Shown piece by piece: positions 38,897 to 50,979 of a stretch of 64,000 nucleotides of DNA. A program made the position numbers and the translations under genes. Origin of the DNA: Chlamydoabsidia padenii. Its lineage: Eukaryota > Mucoromycota > Mucoromycetes > Mucorales > Cunninghamellaceae. Under the pieces are notes generated by a model. That model saw only the letters and a list, made by a program, of their open reading frames with translations. It was not told the origin of the DNA and did not search any database. Position 1 is the stretch's first letter. Every line of letters starts with the position of its first letter. Location of the stretch: positions 38,120-102,119 of the forward strand of contig JAIWND010000058.1 of assembly GCA_025330725.1 (NCBI GenBank), written 5' to 3'.

Positions 38897-39892
38897 GTAT
38901 TGATGACGGTGCTTCTTTACTAGCAGCAGCATTTGACATCCCTGCCAACATCCAACTTTTCCTTATCCCGCCCGCACTCATCAATGCAGTTTTGTTGGTT
39001 GCTTGTTTATAGATATCTTCACTCATATTCCGAGCAGCTGCACCTGGTCCCATTTCCTTTTTCTTCTTCTTTTTCTTCTTGTTGTTGCCCGTGTCATCAT
39101 CCCCAGCATCGACACCATCGTCACCGCCACCTGGTGGTCCACCTCCTCCATCGGATAGATTGGCATTACGTTCTCGCTCCGTCATAGCTTGCCTTCGTTT
39201 CCTTTCTTCCTCACGTTCCACCCTTTCGATCGCCAAAAGTTGTTTCCGAATATCTTGAACATTGTTGACTTTATATGGCTGATTGTTGTCTAGTAATGGG
39301 GGTTCCACTGTTTGAGACTCGACACGGTGACGAGAGGCTTCAATCATATTGGTGATGCATTCCTGTAAACGGCGTTGAGTGGCTAGAGCAAGATAAAGCA
39401 CAACACCATTTTCAAGATTGGGTACATCCATCGACTTGGCTATCTCACACACATAAAAAAAAGGTTGATTTTATTATTGATGTATTTTTATGGATGAGAG
39501 AAAAGACCTTTACCTAATTTATCCATCATGGAGGCTAGTAATTCGGTGTTCATATAGGTTGCTAAAGGTGATTCGACCTAAATAGAATGTCATTGAGGGT
39601 AAGTACCAATGTAACAAAAAAAAACAAAAACATGCACTTACACTTTGTTGTGTAGTGTTGTTAAACTGAACTTGTTGATATGATGAATCTGTACCAAGAT
39701 CAATTCGCTGTTGATGAAGGTCAGAAGACATAAAAGTATCCATGCCTTGTTTGAAAGTAAAAAAAAAAAAAAAAGAAAGACACACACACACACACACAAG
39801 CCCGATCTTTTACAAAAAATTGAAATCCCGCTTACAATCTCGATGTCATGCTCCAACCCTTTTTTCGTCATGGAGAGCATAAAATGCTTCAT
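38406..39892 (-). CDS. TAF4: TFIID subunit TAF4, C-terminal-type
   Basis: TAF4 pairs with TAF12 through a histone fold in TFIID. The main exon (38406-39439) carries LENGVVLYLALATQRRLQEC and NMIEASRHRVES, then NNVQDIRKQLLAIERVEREEE, the conserved TAF4 helix region. A long Ser/Thr/Gly-rich linker follows, and the C-terminus ends with TITIVDAVHALEHE. Smaller upstream exons are 39514-39577 and one ending at 39642. The 5' end is ambiguous: an ATG at 39892 joins in frame only if the acceptor is CAG near 39700; an ATG at 39743 is an alternative start. The protein is near 420-450 residues. A poly-Ser run in the linker comes from a (GAT)n-type repeat at 38861-38894. Confidence 0.88.
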
Positions 39893-40351
39893 TGATGATG
39901 TCGGTAATCAGATATTGCTCATTTAAGAAAACTCTGCGTATTTATTTATCATCGCTCTCTCTCTTTAAAAGATCCCGAGATCCATCACATAAACTCCCGC
40001 TCTTTCTTTTATGGGAACCTGCATTTGTTGTTGTTATTTTTCAGGAGTGATGCACAAATCAATGATTACTTTTTTCAAAAAATAACATGACGAACCCATA
40101 AAAATAAGGGGTAAAAAAAGACAGGGGCAAAAACAATAACCCTGCCTTTTTAACTTTTTTTCTTGTCATACAGATAAATGAAAAAGGAGTTGAATGTCAG
40201 TTTAGAGTGGGGGAAAAGGAAAAAAAAAAGGGGGGGGGAAGTGGCCTTCTTTTTTAGACAGACGACTTTTCAACCTTGCTGCATTCTTTATATCATACCA
40301 TAAAAAAAGTACGAACCGTCAGTTTTTGACATTTTGTATCTCGAGTCGGGA

Positions 40352-40389
<38 letters not shown>

Positions 40390-40664
40390 CGAGGCAGACT
40401 TGTGGGCGTTCTGTCTATCTTACGAAAGTGATCGACATCGTGCGGCGGCAATGTGTCGCATTCTCTAAAAGAGCATAAATTAAACATTTTTCGGTGATTC
40501 CACTACTTTTTTTTAATGCTATCGTCCCTACTAGCTCCCTACCCCCTCTTGCCACAAAACCCCACTTTTTTAAGACTCGATTTTTTTTCTCACTCTTCGA
40601 CTTTCCTTCTTGTCAAGTTTACTTTTCTTTTCTCTTATTGCCCTTTCTACTACTATATTATACA
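39893..40664. other. Divergent promoter region between TAF4 and the APSES gene
   Basis: About 770 bp holds both promoters. A T run at 40357-40389 and homopolymer patches (A then G9 near 40220-40238) are visible. No other feature is seen. Confidence 0.6.
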
Positions 40665-41062
40665 ATGGAAAGAGTACCGACTCAATACGAAACAAAAGAT
40701 ATCATTGCTACTACTGCTAGTGATGGTGCTAGTGCTACAACTGCTATTACTACTGCTACTACATCAAGTACAGATAATGATTGTCCAAGATTCCGTCCTT
40801 TTGCCTCTTTACCTTCAATGAAATTAAAAGTAAGGAAAGCCAAGTATTCCACTTCGTTAGATCCTCGGGGTTACATTCCAGGTAAGAATGGATGCGGGTT
40901 TGACATGTTTGATTAGTCCGGGTTTAAATTTTACTTTTTCCGTTTTACTTTTTTAGTCTATGAATATATTATCAACAACCAACCTATCATGTGGGATAGA
41001 GAAACAGGTAAGGAGGAGGAGGAGGATTATCACTTGGACTGATTAAATTGACGCTTACTATG

Positions 41063-41124
<62 letters not shown>

Positions 41125-41536
41125 TTATGTTCATTTTACTGGGATTTGGAAAGCTTTGGGGAATTCAAAATCGGATATTGTCAAAATGGTGGATTCAAAC
41201 CCCGAACTCAAAGTAAAAAAGATTCGTGGAGGATTTTTGAAGATTCAGGGCACCTGGTATGTTCCCATAGCAATAATAATACTTATAATAATAACAAATA
41301 TCATTATATAGGATTCCTTATGAATTTGCTGTTATACTTTGTCGACGTACATCCTGGTACATCCGCAAGGAGCTGACAGCCATTTTTGGTCCACGCTTTT
41401 CAAATGAAGCCTTAGATCCTTCGCATGCAGAATATGGTTGTCTCCTTTTGAATCCAAAGAATGCAAGTATGACACGCGGATCTAATAACAGAAGAGGCAG
41501 TAGTTATACTACCATGCGTCAGGTGGTACGACATTC

Positions 41537-41572
<36 letters not shown>

Positions 41573-42167
41573 TCCGTATAAAGTGGTGGCACCCCATCGG
41601 CGGGGGTTGAAACAACGATCTGTCTCGAGTATGTCACTTTCCCGATTACTCAACACAAACGCAGCAGTCTATCAACAACAGCCTTCTCTAATGGAAGATA
41701 CAAGTCTTGATGATGATGATCGTAATGGACTTTTTACAGAATCACCTCATACAACACCATCACCCACCTTTCGAGGTGCATCAAGTTTTCCACCCCTCAA
41801 ATCCTATTCTCCCACCACTTCTTTTTCATTACCACCCATTCTTTCTTCTTCTATTGATGATTCAAAGGATATCATTGTTTCCTCGGTATATTCCACCGTG
41901 CCTCACCCATGCCCAGTTCCTCGAATCACACCCGTAGCGGGGGAAGTAAAGACAACAACAACAACAACTCCTCCTCCGTCTTCTACTCGGCCCATCTTGG
42001 AATCCGCACTAAATCAAGATATTATTGATACCATTAGTGCCACCATCCTTTTACAGCGATTGTCACAAGATAATGGTGAACGTCCGTTTCGGCCCATATC
42101 AAGTCATACTATTCCCAGTAGAGTTGTTGTGGGAGATCAGGAATATAGAATTTGTTGGGATAATTAA
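40665..42167 (+). CDS. APSES/KilA-N-type DNA-binding transcription factor
   Basis: Exons 40665-40881, 40957-41007, 41124 to about 41256, and about 41310-42167. The DNA-binding domain spans exons 2-4: VYEYIINNQPIMWDRETG, YVHFTGIWKALGNSK, VKKIRGGFLKIQGTW, IPYEFAVILCRR. The GGxxKIQGTWIP core is the APSES/KilA-N signature, closest in layout to Xbp1-type fungal repressors. The C-terminal half is low-complexity, with a poly-Gln tract at about 41540-41575 and Pro/Ser/Thr-rich stretches, as in many regulators. No ankyrin repeats are seen, so it is not the Swi4/Mbp1 subclass. The acceptor of exon 3 directly follows a T26A34 palindrome (see findings). Targets are unknown. Confidence 0.82.
41063..41122. 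repeat. T26A34 perfect homopolymer palindrome at a splice acceptor
   Basis: Twenty-six T residues (41063-41088) followed by thirty-four A residues (41089-41122) end at the AG acceptor at 41122-41123 of the APSES gene's second intron. A U:A hairpin in the pre-mRNA is possible. Confidence 0.85.
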
Positions 42168-42603
42168 AGAGTAGAGCGGGATATTAATAATAAATTCATA
42201 AAAAGTACAGTAGCATGAATCGGACATATAAAAAAAAGAACGAAGGGGGAGAGAGGGAATGGGACCAAACCACACCTTTTGCATGTCAGCTCCACATTAG
42301 ACAACTATACAAATAAACTCATACACATAAATTAAGATGAAATGTTTCCTTTCTCTTTCGCGAAGGAATTAATATCTTACATACACACGTTGATCACAAA
42401 AAAGTTATTTTAAACCCCACTGTCGTACATCGAATTACCATATCCGTACATGCCTATTTAGGTTCTGGGTGAACTTGTCTGTACTTTGCTACCATATAAG
42501 ATAAATATGTTTTTATTCTTTCTTATTTCATCAAAGAAGAAAAATTATTAGAGTTATTAGTATTGTTATTGTTATTGTTATCGATTAGATAAAAAATGAA
42601 GAT
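42168..42603. other. Spacer between convergent APSES and ECM33-like genes
   Basis: 436 bp of AT-rich sequence that should hold both 3' UTRs. No gene or repeat element is seen. Confidence 0.6.
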
Positions 42604-44014
42604 TCAAAAGCCAAGAGCAGCAATGCACCCCGCAACCAAGATTCCCCAAGCAGGCACCAAACCACCATTGGCACCATTCATTTCCTTGGCATTATTATCT
42701 TCAATCGTGCCCTTTTGACCACCATTTTCATTTGCCAAACCTTTAGTACCTGGGAACCTGACACTACCTTCCTGACCAAGCGTAGGTTCCAGTTGGGACT
42801 CATCCATACTTGAACTACAACTCCAAGTAGTACCTTTGACGACATTTTCAGCCTTCATCTTGCGTTCCAGCTCATCACATTGGATCTTGCTGCTAGTCGT
42901 TTGCAACCGCATCCCACCACGTACATCTTGTAGTCCCGGTAAAGCATATGTCTCGAAATTACCGGCAATGTCAATGGTGCCATCCACTTCGTTCAACGCA
43001 GGGAAGCCATCGATAGTAACAAGTTGAGGATTGTTCCCGATAGAGAATGCACCACCTACTTTGGCAAGATGTTGGAGCGAGGCTGTGACGAGTCGTTCAT
43101 TGTTAGTGATCGTCAAGGTGCCTTTGACAAGTTCAATTTGATCGATGTGTAACTGGTCAAAGTTGTTTCCATGGAACGTCGCATCGCCCGAGACGTGGGT
43201 CAATTGTGGTAAGCTCAGCTGAGCAACATTTCGGAAATCCATAGTTTCAACGGATACCAATTGATTAGCCTACAGAAAAGGCGGAAGAAAAGGTAAGGTG
43301 TCTCTTTCGGGAAATTAAATTGCAAAATTTTTCTTTTCTTTTTTTCTTTCTTTTTCTTTACTTGGAATTCCAAGGAATTGCCATTGGAAGCCACATGAAG
43401 AGTACCCGAAAGGTTCTTGACAGAAGAGAAATCAAATTGCTTCATATAGTTATTAGAAATTAAAGCAAACGAATGCATGTGTTCGGGATTAAAACCATTG
43501 ACAGTAGGCGCGCGAGTATCTTCAATATGAGCATCTTCCACCACCGATAATCCCGCAGGAAAATCCAAATGTTCCAGGGCAGGCAACACCGACAAGTTGA
43601 GCACATTGGATTGTGTCAGCATAGGTAATTGGAGTTTACCCAACACGGTCTGGTTCACAATGCGCAATTCACCCTTGACCTTACTGAGCTGGGGTGCTTG
43701 GAACTGTCGCAAAAGCAAATTACCCGAAAGAATCAAATTGCCACTGATTTCTTCGACGCCTCGCATAACGAGCTCTTCCGCGCTAGAGTTATCGATCGTA
43801 ATCGTACCGGTGAATAATGAACAACCTTGGATAGAGTCTAAATCACCTTGGGTCATTGCATTGATGTTTTTGCTGCATAAATCGGATGCTATACAGTATA
43901 AAAGATGTCAATCATTAGTTTTGATAGCAAGAGGAACAGTAATGGAAACTTGCCTTGGGTTAAGGCGCTGAGTGCCATCATCATGATTGCAGTGGAGATG
44001 GAGAATTGTTTCAT
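42604..44014 (-). CDS. ECM33: ECM33/Sps2-family GPI-anchored cell-wall protein
   Basis: Three exons (43954-44014, 43362-43888, 42604-43269) encode 417 residues. The N-terminus is a signal peptide (MKQFSISTAIMMMALSALTQ) with likely cleavage near Ala-Ser. The body is built of receptor-L-domain/leucine-rich-like repeats, with lines such as GNLILSGNLLLRQF, GELRIVNQTVLGKL and GTLTITNNERLV. The C-terminus has a Gly/Asn-rich spacer and a hydrophobic tail (VPAWGILVAGCIAALGF), the pattern of GPI attachment at an upstream Asn/Gly. The family is needed for wall integrity and mannoprotein organisation in yeast. The first intron (43889-43953) uses a GC donor (AAG|GCAAGT) with a normal AG acceptor. Confidence 0.92.
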
Positions 44015-44480
44015 TTTATCAAAAAGAGGTTAAGGCGGTAACGGTAAAAGAAGTGGAAGTAGAAGAGTGAGGAAAGATCAAGACATTTTATATCATGAGC
44101 TATAGATCATATTGAAATTTCGTAAATTACAGGATAAGTCACCAAAAATGGATACTGACTATTATTGTTACGATCATAGCATGTTTGTTTGAAAAGGAAC
44201 AAACTCTACTTTTTTTTATTTGCTGGAAAGAAAAGGTTGTTCTTTCCAACTATGAAGGTTTCGGCATTAAAATCCGATCAGTTCGAAAGGTGTTACCTGT
44301 TCACGAATTCCAAGCGTGAAATCGGGGTGTCAATTCGTGAAAATCGTGCAGAGACCCACTACAAAAAAAAATTGGCCCAAAAAAGCTCTGATAATGTCAT
44401 TCAGACACGAGTCAGAGACGCGTGCGACTGGCCGACCAGATTGATGAGTTCGATACCCGCCTGCACAGGATAAAAATAGT

Positions 44481-44512
44481 CAAGACACTTAAATCCAGCT
44501 TATACGATAAAG
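44481..44512 (+). repeat. 32-bp repeat, copy A
   Basis: This matches the reverse complement of 52875-52906 with 2 mismatches in 32 bp. It ends at the left end of the inverted-repeat element at 44511. Confidence 0.8.
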
Positions 44513-45271
44513 GCACCCACTTATTTTACTGACATGTCTGAATGTTTAACCAAGATTCAAATACCGCATCTTGACTTTTTTTTATTTATTTTTTATTTAT
44601 TTTATTTTAAAAAAAACCAACCTTCCTCTCTTCCTCTCATCTTTTACAAAAAAAAAAAAAAATCCTCTCACCACAAAAAACTACAACAACAAAACGAACT
44701 ATGGATTACAACAAGACGAACGTTGAACAACAACAAAAAGGATGAAAATCAACAGGATTAACTTCAACAAAAGGGATTATTTACAACAACAGGGATCAAC
44801 AAAACAAGACGAGTGATGAACAACAACAATAAGAAGGATGGATGGACAACAAGACGAGCGATGAAAAACAACAAGAAGGATTAACTTCAACAAAAGGGAT
44901 TATTTACAACAACAAGGATCAACAACAAGACAACGGTGAACAATGGATCGTATATAGATTAGGTATATATATATATATATAAAGTTTGAAGAAACTTTGT
45001 ACTCAAACCTCATTTTCATTATAGTTGTATATAGTCTTAGGATTGATGACAAATAAAATATCTTTTATTGTGTGGACAGGTTAATGGATAAATTGTATGT
45101 GAATATTTGTGGGATAAAGTATATATGAATAATTGTGGAATAAAATATATGTAAAGGTAGGTTTATGGTGAAGGTTGTTTTTTTTTAAAAAAAAAAAAAA
45201 AAGAATCAAGATGCGGTATTTGAATCTCGGTTAAACATTCAGACATGTCAGTTAAATAAGTGGGTGCACCT
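44511..45271. mobile_element. Inverted-repeat element, ~760 bp, probably non-autonomous
   Basis: A left arm at 44511-44575 and a right arm at 45206-45271 are reverse complements over about 65 bp with few mismatches; both contain TGACATGTCTGAATGTTTAA. Each arm is bounded inside by an A/T run (44576-44619 and 45179-45202). The interior is CAA-rich, has no coding potential, and carries a minisatellite. No clear target duplication is visible at the outer edges, so the transposon superfamily cannot be assigned. A MITE or solo foldback element is the likeliest reading. Confidence 0.7.
44754..44932 (+). repeat. Minisatellite inside the inverted-repeat element (123-bp period)
   Basis: A block of about 55 bp starting AGGATTAACTTCAACAAAAG at 44754 recurs nearly identically at 44877. 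The intervening CAA/GACGA-rich sequence shows further degenerate copies. Confidence 0.8.
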
Positions 45272-46868
45272 TCTGATGCATCATGGTGTTTGGAAAATCT
45301 TGCCACTCTGAATCTTGAATCTTTTGCTCTGCACTTTGGCTTGACAGAAAAAGTCAAGACAATGACAAGATACCGAAATATATTGAACAAATATGTTAGC
45401 GATGACTTTGTCAGGAAAAATTTACTTGATGATTTGAAAAGATGGCCGGCCCCTATCAACTTTGTCGCTTTTTGACAAGAGTGAGCTAGAACGGCAACTG
45501 TTGTACAATCGCGTGCAGACTGCTCTTCTTTTGTCAATAACTTGATCATGGAAGTGACACCCAAGAATCAGGTAGCTTATGGTGAGAATATTCAAGATAA
45601 CGTTGATCAAAACATAAATGTCATGGAACAAGAAAATGATGGTGAAAAGCAGCAGCGCAACAATGACTCCTTTCATTGACAACAATGCCTCATCTCCAGC
45701 CCTTGACCGTACTATGGACAATGAAATGCCAACCACACCTTGGATCATTGGAAACACTAACATCACTGACTTTTGTTTCTACAATACCGTCGACATGTCA
45801 ATACTATTGATCTCCCCTTTCCTCTTGAAACATCGCTGAAAGAATTGCTCGCTGTTGCCGACATCCTCTTTCTTGCACCGATGGATCACAGCCCTGCCAT
45901 GATGAAGATATTTGGTCAAAATACCTTAAACGATGTGTGCAATCAAGTGCTGGGCGAATTGATGCCTGCGAACACTGCCAAGATTAGTGATAGCAATCTT
46001 ATCAAGGTGACTGATGTAATCAACGCTGTGGACAGTAAGGCGATAAGTGTGCGCGAGGGTAAGCGTGATCTGTTGAACTTGGCTGCAATAATGGACGATA
46101 CGATTGGCAATGTCATTGAAGGATTAGCAAACTTGTAAGCCAATTCTTTTTCTTCTATGAATTAGTTTTTTGCTAAATCATATTCCCTTCGATTAATCTA
46201 GGTTAACGAAATTGCCACACCTGCCTATTTTAGATATGTCCAAAATTGGTGAAGTAGAGCTGCAATCCACCTATTTTGACGTGTTCTTGTCTGAGATTAT
46301 TGCGGATCAAGACCAACAAGTGGCACTACGGTGGGCAAACAAATATGTACACCAAGGTCTTACTGACATGCGGCCAGACGCCATTATTTCAACGCTTGTG
46401 CAGCATGAATTTGGGTGTCCTCTTGGATTCGGTGAAACCAAGGTTGGCAACGTATCCACCACGAAACAATCGGTCAATTTGGACATTTTTCGACTTGGCA
46501 TCACTTGCAAGCGCGCCATCGAACGGCATAATCTACCAGCTTGTTTAGCCTTTATGATAAATGGATATTCTATCTCCTTTTTTATTGTATCCAAACGCCA
46601 CGATTGTCTTTACACCATGATGGAAATTGCCTCGCTAAACTTCGCTTCTTCATTGTCTAATTTGCACACTTTTGCAACTCGCAAAAATTTGGATCTCCTT
46701 GCTGCGGTAAGCAATTGTTTCTGGTCGATCTGTGCCCAGGATCCACCAAATGCTGCCACCGTTGCTACCCTTCAAGATGAACTCGATGACCCTGTCACAA
46801 TATCAAATTATATGTCACTCATGGCCAAATCAAGCAAAGGAACCATCGGCCAATCGTCTCGATATTGA
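45260..46868 (+). pseudogene. Decayed gene of unknown family with a possible PD-(D/E)XK nuclease core
   Basis: The 3' part is well preserved: an exon or frame at about 45830-46135 joins across a 65-bp GT-AG intron to 46201-46868, with the stop at 46866. The 5' part (45260-45800) is spread over at least three frames with stops, so the gene is broken or misjoined there. In the 3' part, RPDAIIS is followed about 16 residues later by FGETKVG. A D followed by ExK is the spacing of a PD-(D/E)XK nuclease active site; a hydrophobic beta-like stretch (GYSISFFIVS) follows. I do not recognise the family with certainty. Its neighbours are transposon relics and its 5' end starts inside the right arm of the inverted-repeat element. 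Nuclease activity is only an inference. Confidence 0.5.
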
Positions 46869-47329
46869 TGTTTATTCTCTCACATCCTTTCTGGCAATGT
46901 TGAAACACCTATTATACCTTATATTCCTGTATTTTCTATTCCCCGTCTCTGTTTATGACTCCCACTTGCTGTATATCTTAGGTTGGAATAAAAAAAAATC
47001 CATGTAAATAACATAAAATATAGTATCTTCCAGAGCGTCTGGTAGGATTAAAGAAAAGTGACATAAAATTGGATTCCACCATCAACAAGTGAGTATTAAG
47101 TTGATAGTTGCGATCCAGTTTCATGGTCTAACAATTTTCATGAATGAGTTGTTGGCAATTTTTTTTTTTTTTTTCAGTTCTCATTTTCCTTATCAATTAT
47201 TTTGTTGCTTCTATTACTTATCTGATTTTTATGTCTGCGTTACTAACTTTAGTGAAATCATTGGCAGCTTTACTTGGGCTCTTTGTTTTGACATTTATCC
47301 TAACACTGGTAAGAATGCGAGATGAACCC

Positions 47330-48560
47330 TTCGAAATGACTTTGCCTCACACTGTTGCAGGCTTCTGTGATCCTCTTGAACAAAGTGTCTTCTGCAAAAG
47401 CCTATGACGCTTAAACTTACTCTTTGCCACTGCCCAGAATTGTTCAATTGGGTTAAGCTCAGGGGAATGCGTAGGAAGACGCACACATTTATATATCCTC
47501 GGTACTCAATATACTTCTTTATGTTTTCATGCGTATGAATGGTAGCATTATCCATAGCTATATAATAACCTTTCATATGCGGATGTTTATCTATTTCATC
47601 GAGAGTCGTTTTCAAGAAGCTAATGTAGTAGCCCGTTACAGTACCTGAGCTTATGTATCCATCAGCTTTTCTCTTCTTAGCAGGTCTTGCTTTTTTTACG
47701 TCGACTGTAATCAAACCTGCGGCAGAGATGGCACCCAAGATGGATGTTGTGTTTGCTCTCGTAGTAGGTCTGATAACAATAGCACGAGTGCCTTTTTTGG
47801 ACCAAGCTCTTGAGCGTTTCATATTTATATCAAAAGTAGATTTGTCAAGTAATACGCAATTCGCGAGGAAGTTTATGTCTGTGTTTTTCCATTTACAACC
47901 CAATTGTACCACTCCTCAATCTTTGCTGCACTATTTCCCTCAATAGAATGAAAATCTACTTTTTCAACGAAAGATTGCTTTCACGTTTCATAAAACTATT
48001 AACAGTGCTGCGTGATACTTTCAGATTAAGAAAACACTTCAATAAATGCTCGGCCACTTCAACAACAGTAGTAGAGGGATTAACACCAATGAAGCTGCTA
48101 ACAATCGTTTTATGTTCTTCAGTTAAGATACACTTACGACCTACTTTTTTGCCGCTCTCAAAAATACTGTCAGGGCACGCATTATACTGGCTAACCCATC
48201 TATAAGCTGTTCGAGGGTGAATACCCAACTTTTGCCGCAGCTGATGCAGTCATACACTTTTCAATCTTCAGATCAAAAAACTTAACTTTATTCTGCACTG
48301 TATAACGCACATAGTCCTGCTTTAATTTTGCCTCCTTCATATGAATGTCTTCATTTTTTGGCTTTTCTAACAACATTGGGCAAGTCAGAGAAGATTTATT
48401 AGGTGCTGCATTTCCCAAGTACTCTGTATGAGTATTAATAGTCTCAACAATAAATTCGTTCTGATCAACAATGTAGTCCATTGGCTCAGGACCACCATTC
48501 TCATCAATCACATTCCCATTTCCATCTCCATATAAAAATATTGTACTCATGTTGAATTGT
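47330..48560 (-). pseudogene. IS630/Tc1-type (DDE_3) transposase relic, copy 1
   Basis: Reading leftward: an N-terminal segment (MSTIFLYGDGNGNV, 48560), a helix-turn-helix block (GIHPRTAYRWVSQYN, 48225), a second DNA-binding helix block (GVNPSTTVVEVAEHLL, 48080), then the catalytic core CVLLDKSTFD (47855), AMDNATIH (47550) and PELNPIEQFW (47455). All three acidic positions are still present. The frame shifts between 47950 and 47900 and again near 47490, so the gene is not intact. Terminal repeats were not found with confidence. Confidence 0.8.
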
Positions 48561-48813
48561 AAAGTATTGAAAAAGAAAAGACACCACAAGAAAAAAAAAA
48601 TAATACTCACTTTCTATTAAAAAATATGAAATTGATTTTGATTGACTGTGACATTACTTGTTGGAAGCACTGTACTTTAGCAAATTTGTAAAGTTTGTTA
48701 ATCGAAATGAGGAATCTACAACGAAAGTGCTTGCTTTCTTGCCAGATTTATCCACAATACCACCTTTTCCATCCCCATGAAAGAAGTTCATTTTTACGAA
48801 TATTGTTTATGAT

Positions 48814-48820
48814 TGACTCA
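48814..48820 (+). promoter_or_regulatory. Gcn4/CPC1-type site TGACTCA, upstream of LYS12
   Basis: A perfect bZIP site 393 bp before the LYS12 start codon. Lysine genes of this route are targets of general amino-acid control in other fungi. A 7-mer can occur by chance, so this is a candidate only. Confidence 0.4.
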
Positions 48821-48969
48821 AAAAGTTGGTCAACTTGAATGAAAAAGGTGGTGAATTTATTCTCAAAAAGCTGGGTAAACCAGCTTCAAACACCTGGTCA
48901 AATTAGTCTCAAAAAAGTGGGCAGACTTTTCAAATTGAGAGTGGAAACACAGTATTCCGCCGACTTTGC

Positions 48970-48975
48970 TGACTC
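48970..48975 (+). promoter_or_regulatory. Gcn4/CPC1-type half site TGACTC, upstream of LYS12
   Basis: A second site lies 237 bp before the LYS12 start (TGACTCC, one base from the full consensus). Confidence 0.35.
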
Positions 48976-49206
48976 CAGAGATTTATTTTTTGTGGTGAGG
49001 TGACCTTTTTCAGTTTTTCAAACAGCGATCCCCGTTAACGAACGATCTTCATCTCTTTGCCCAATAAGGAATTCTTTTTATGATTAAAATCAGCACTGTG
49101 ACTAAAAAAAAAGAGATTTAAAGTTGGATCTTCTCTTGTCTCTCTCTCCTTTTTCTTTATCTGATAAAACCACACACACACATACACGTATATATAGATC
49201 TTCATA

Positions 49207-50759
<1,553 letters not shown>

Positions 50760-50979
50760 ATTAGTAGCATAGAATATAACTTTTTTTTTTTTTTTTTACT
50801 CATAAATCACATAACACATTGTACAGGATGAAAATTGGGGGATTTTTTGGGCATAAAAGTGGCATACCCGCATATCACCCCCTCTCGGTTGTTGTTTATC
50901 GGAGAGTGGTGGCAAAAAAAGTCGCCAAATAAGGATAGCTTTTTTAATTCCATTTTGACGCCTTTCTGCCCAACTTTAC

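Noticed and set aside
44436..44470. tRNA-like or SINE B-box (GAGTTCGATACCCGCC)
   Set aside because: No matching A-box, no acceptor-stem complementarity and no cloverleaf could be drawn.
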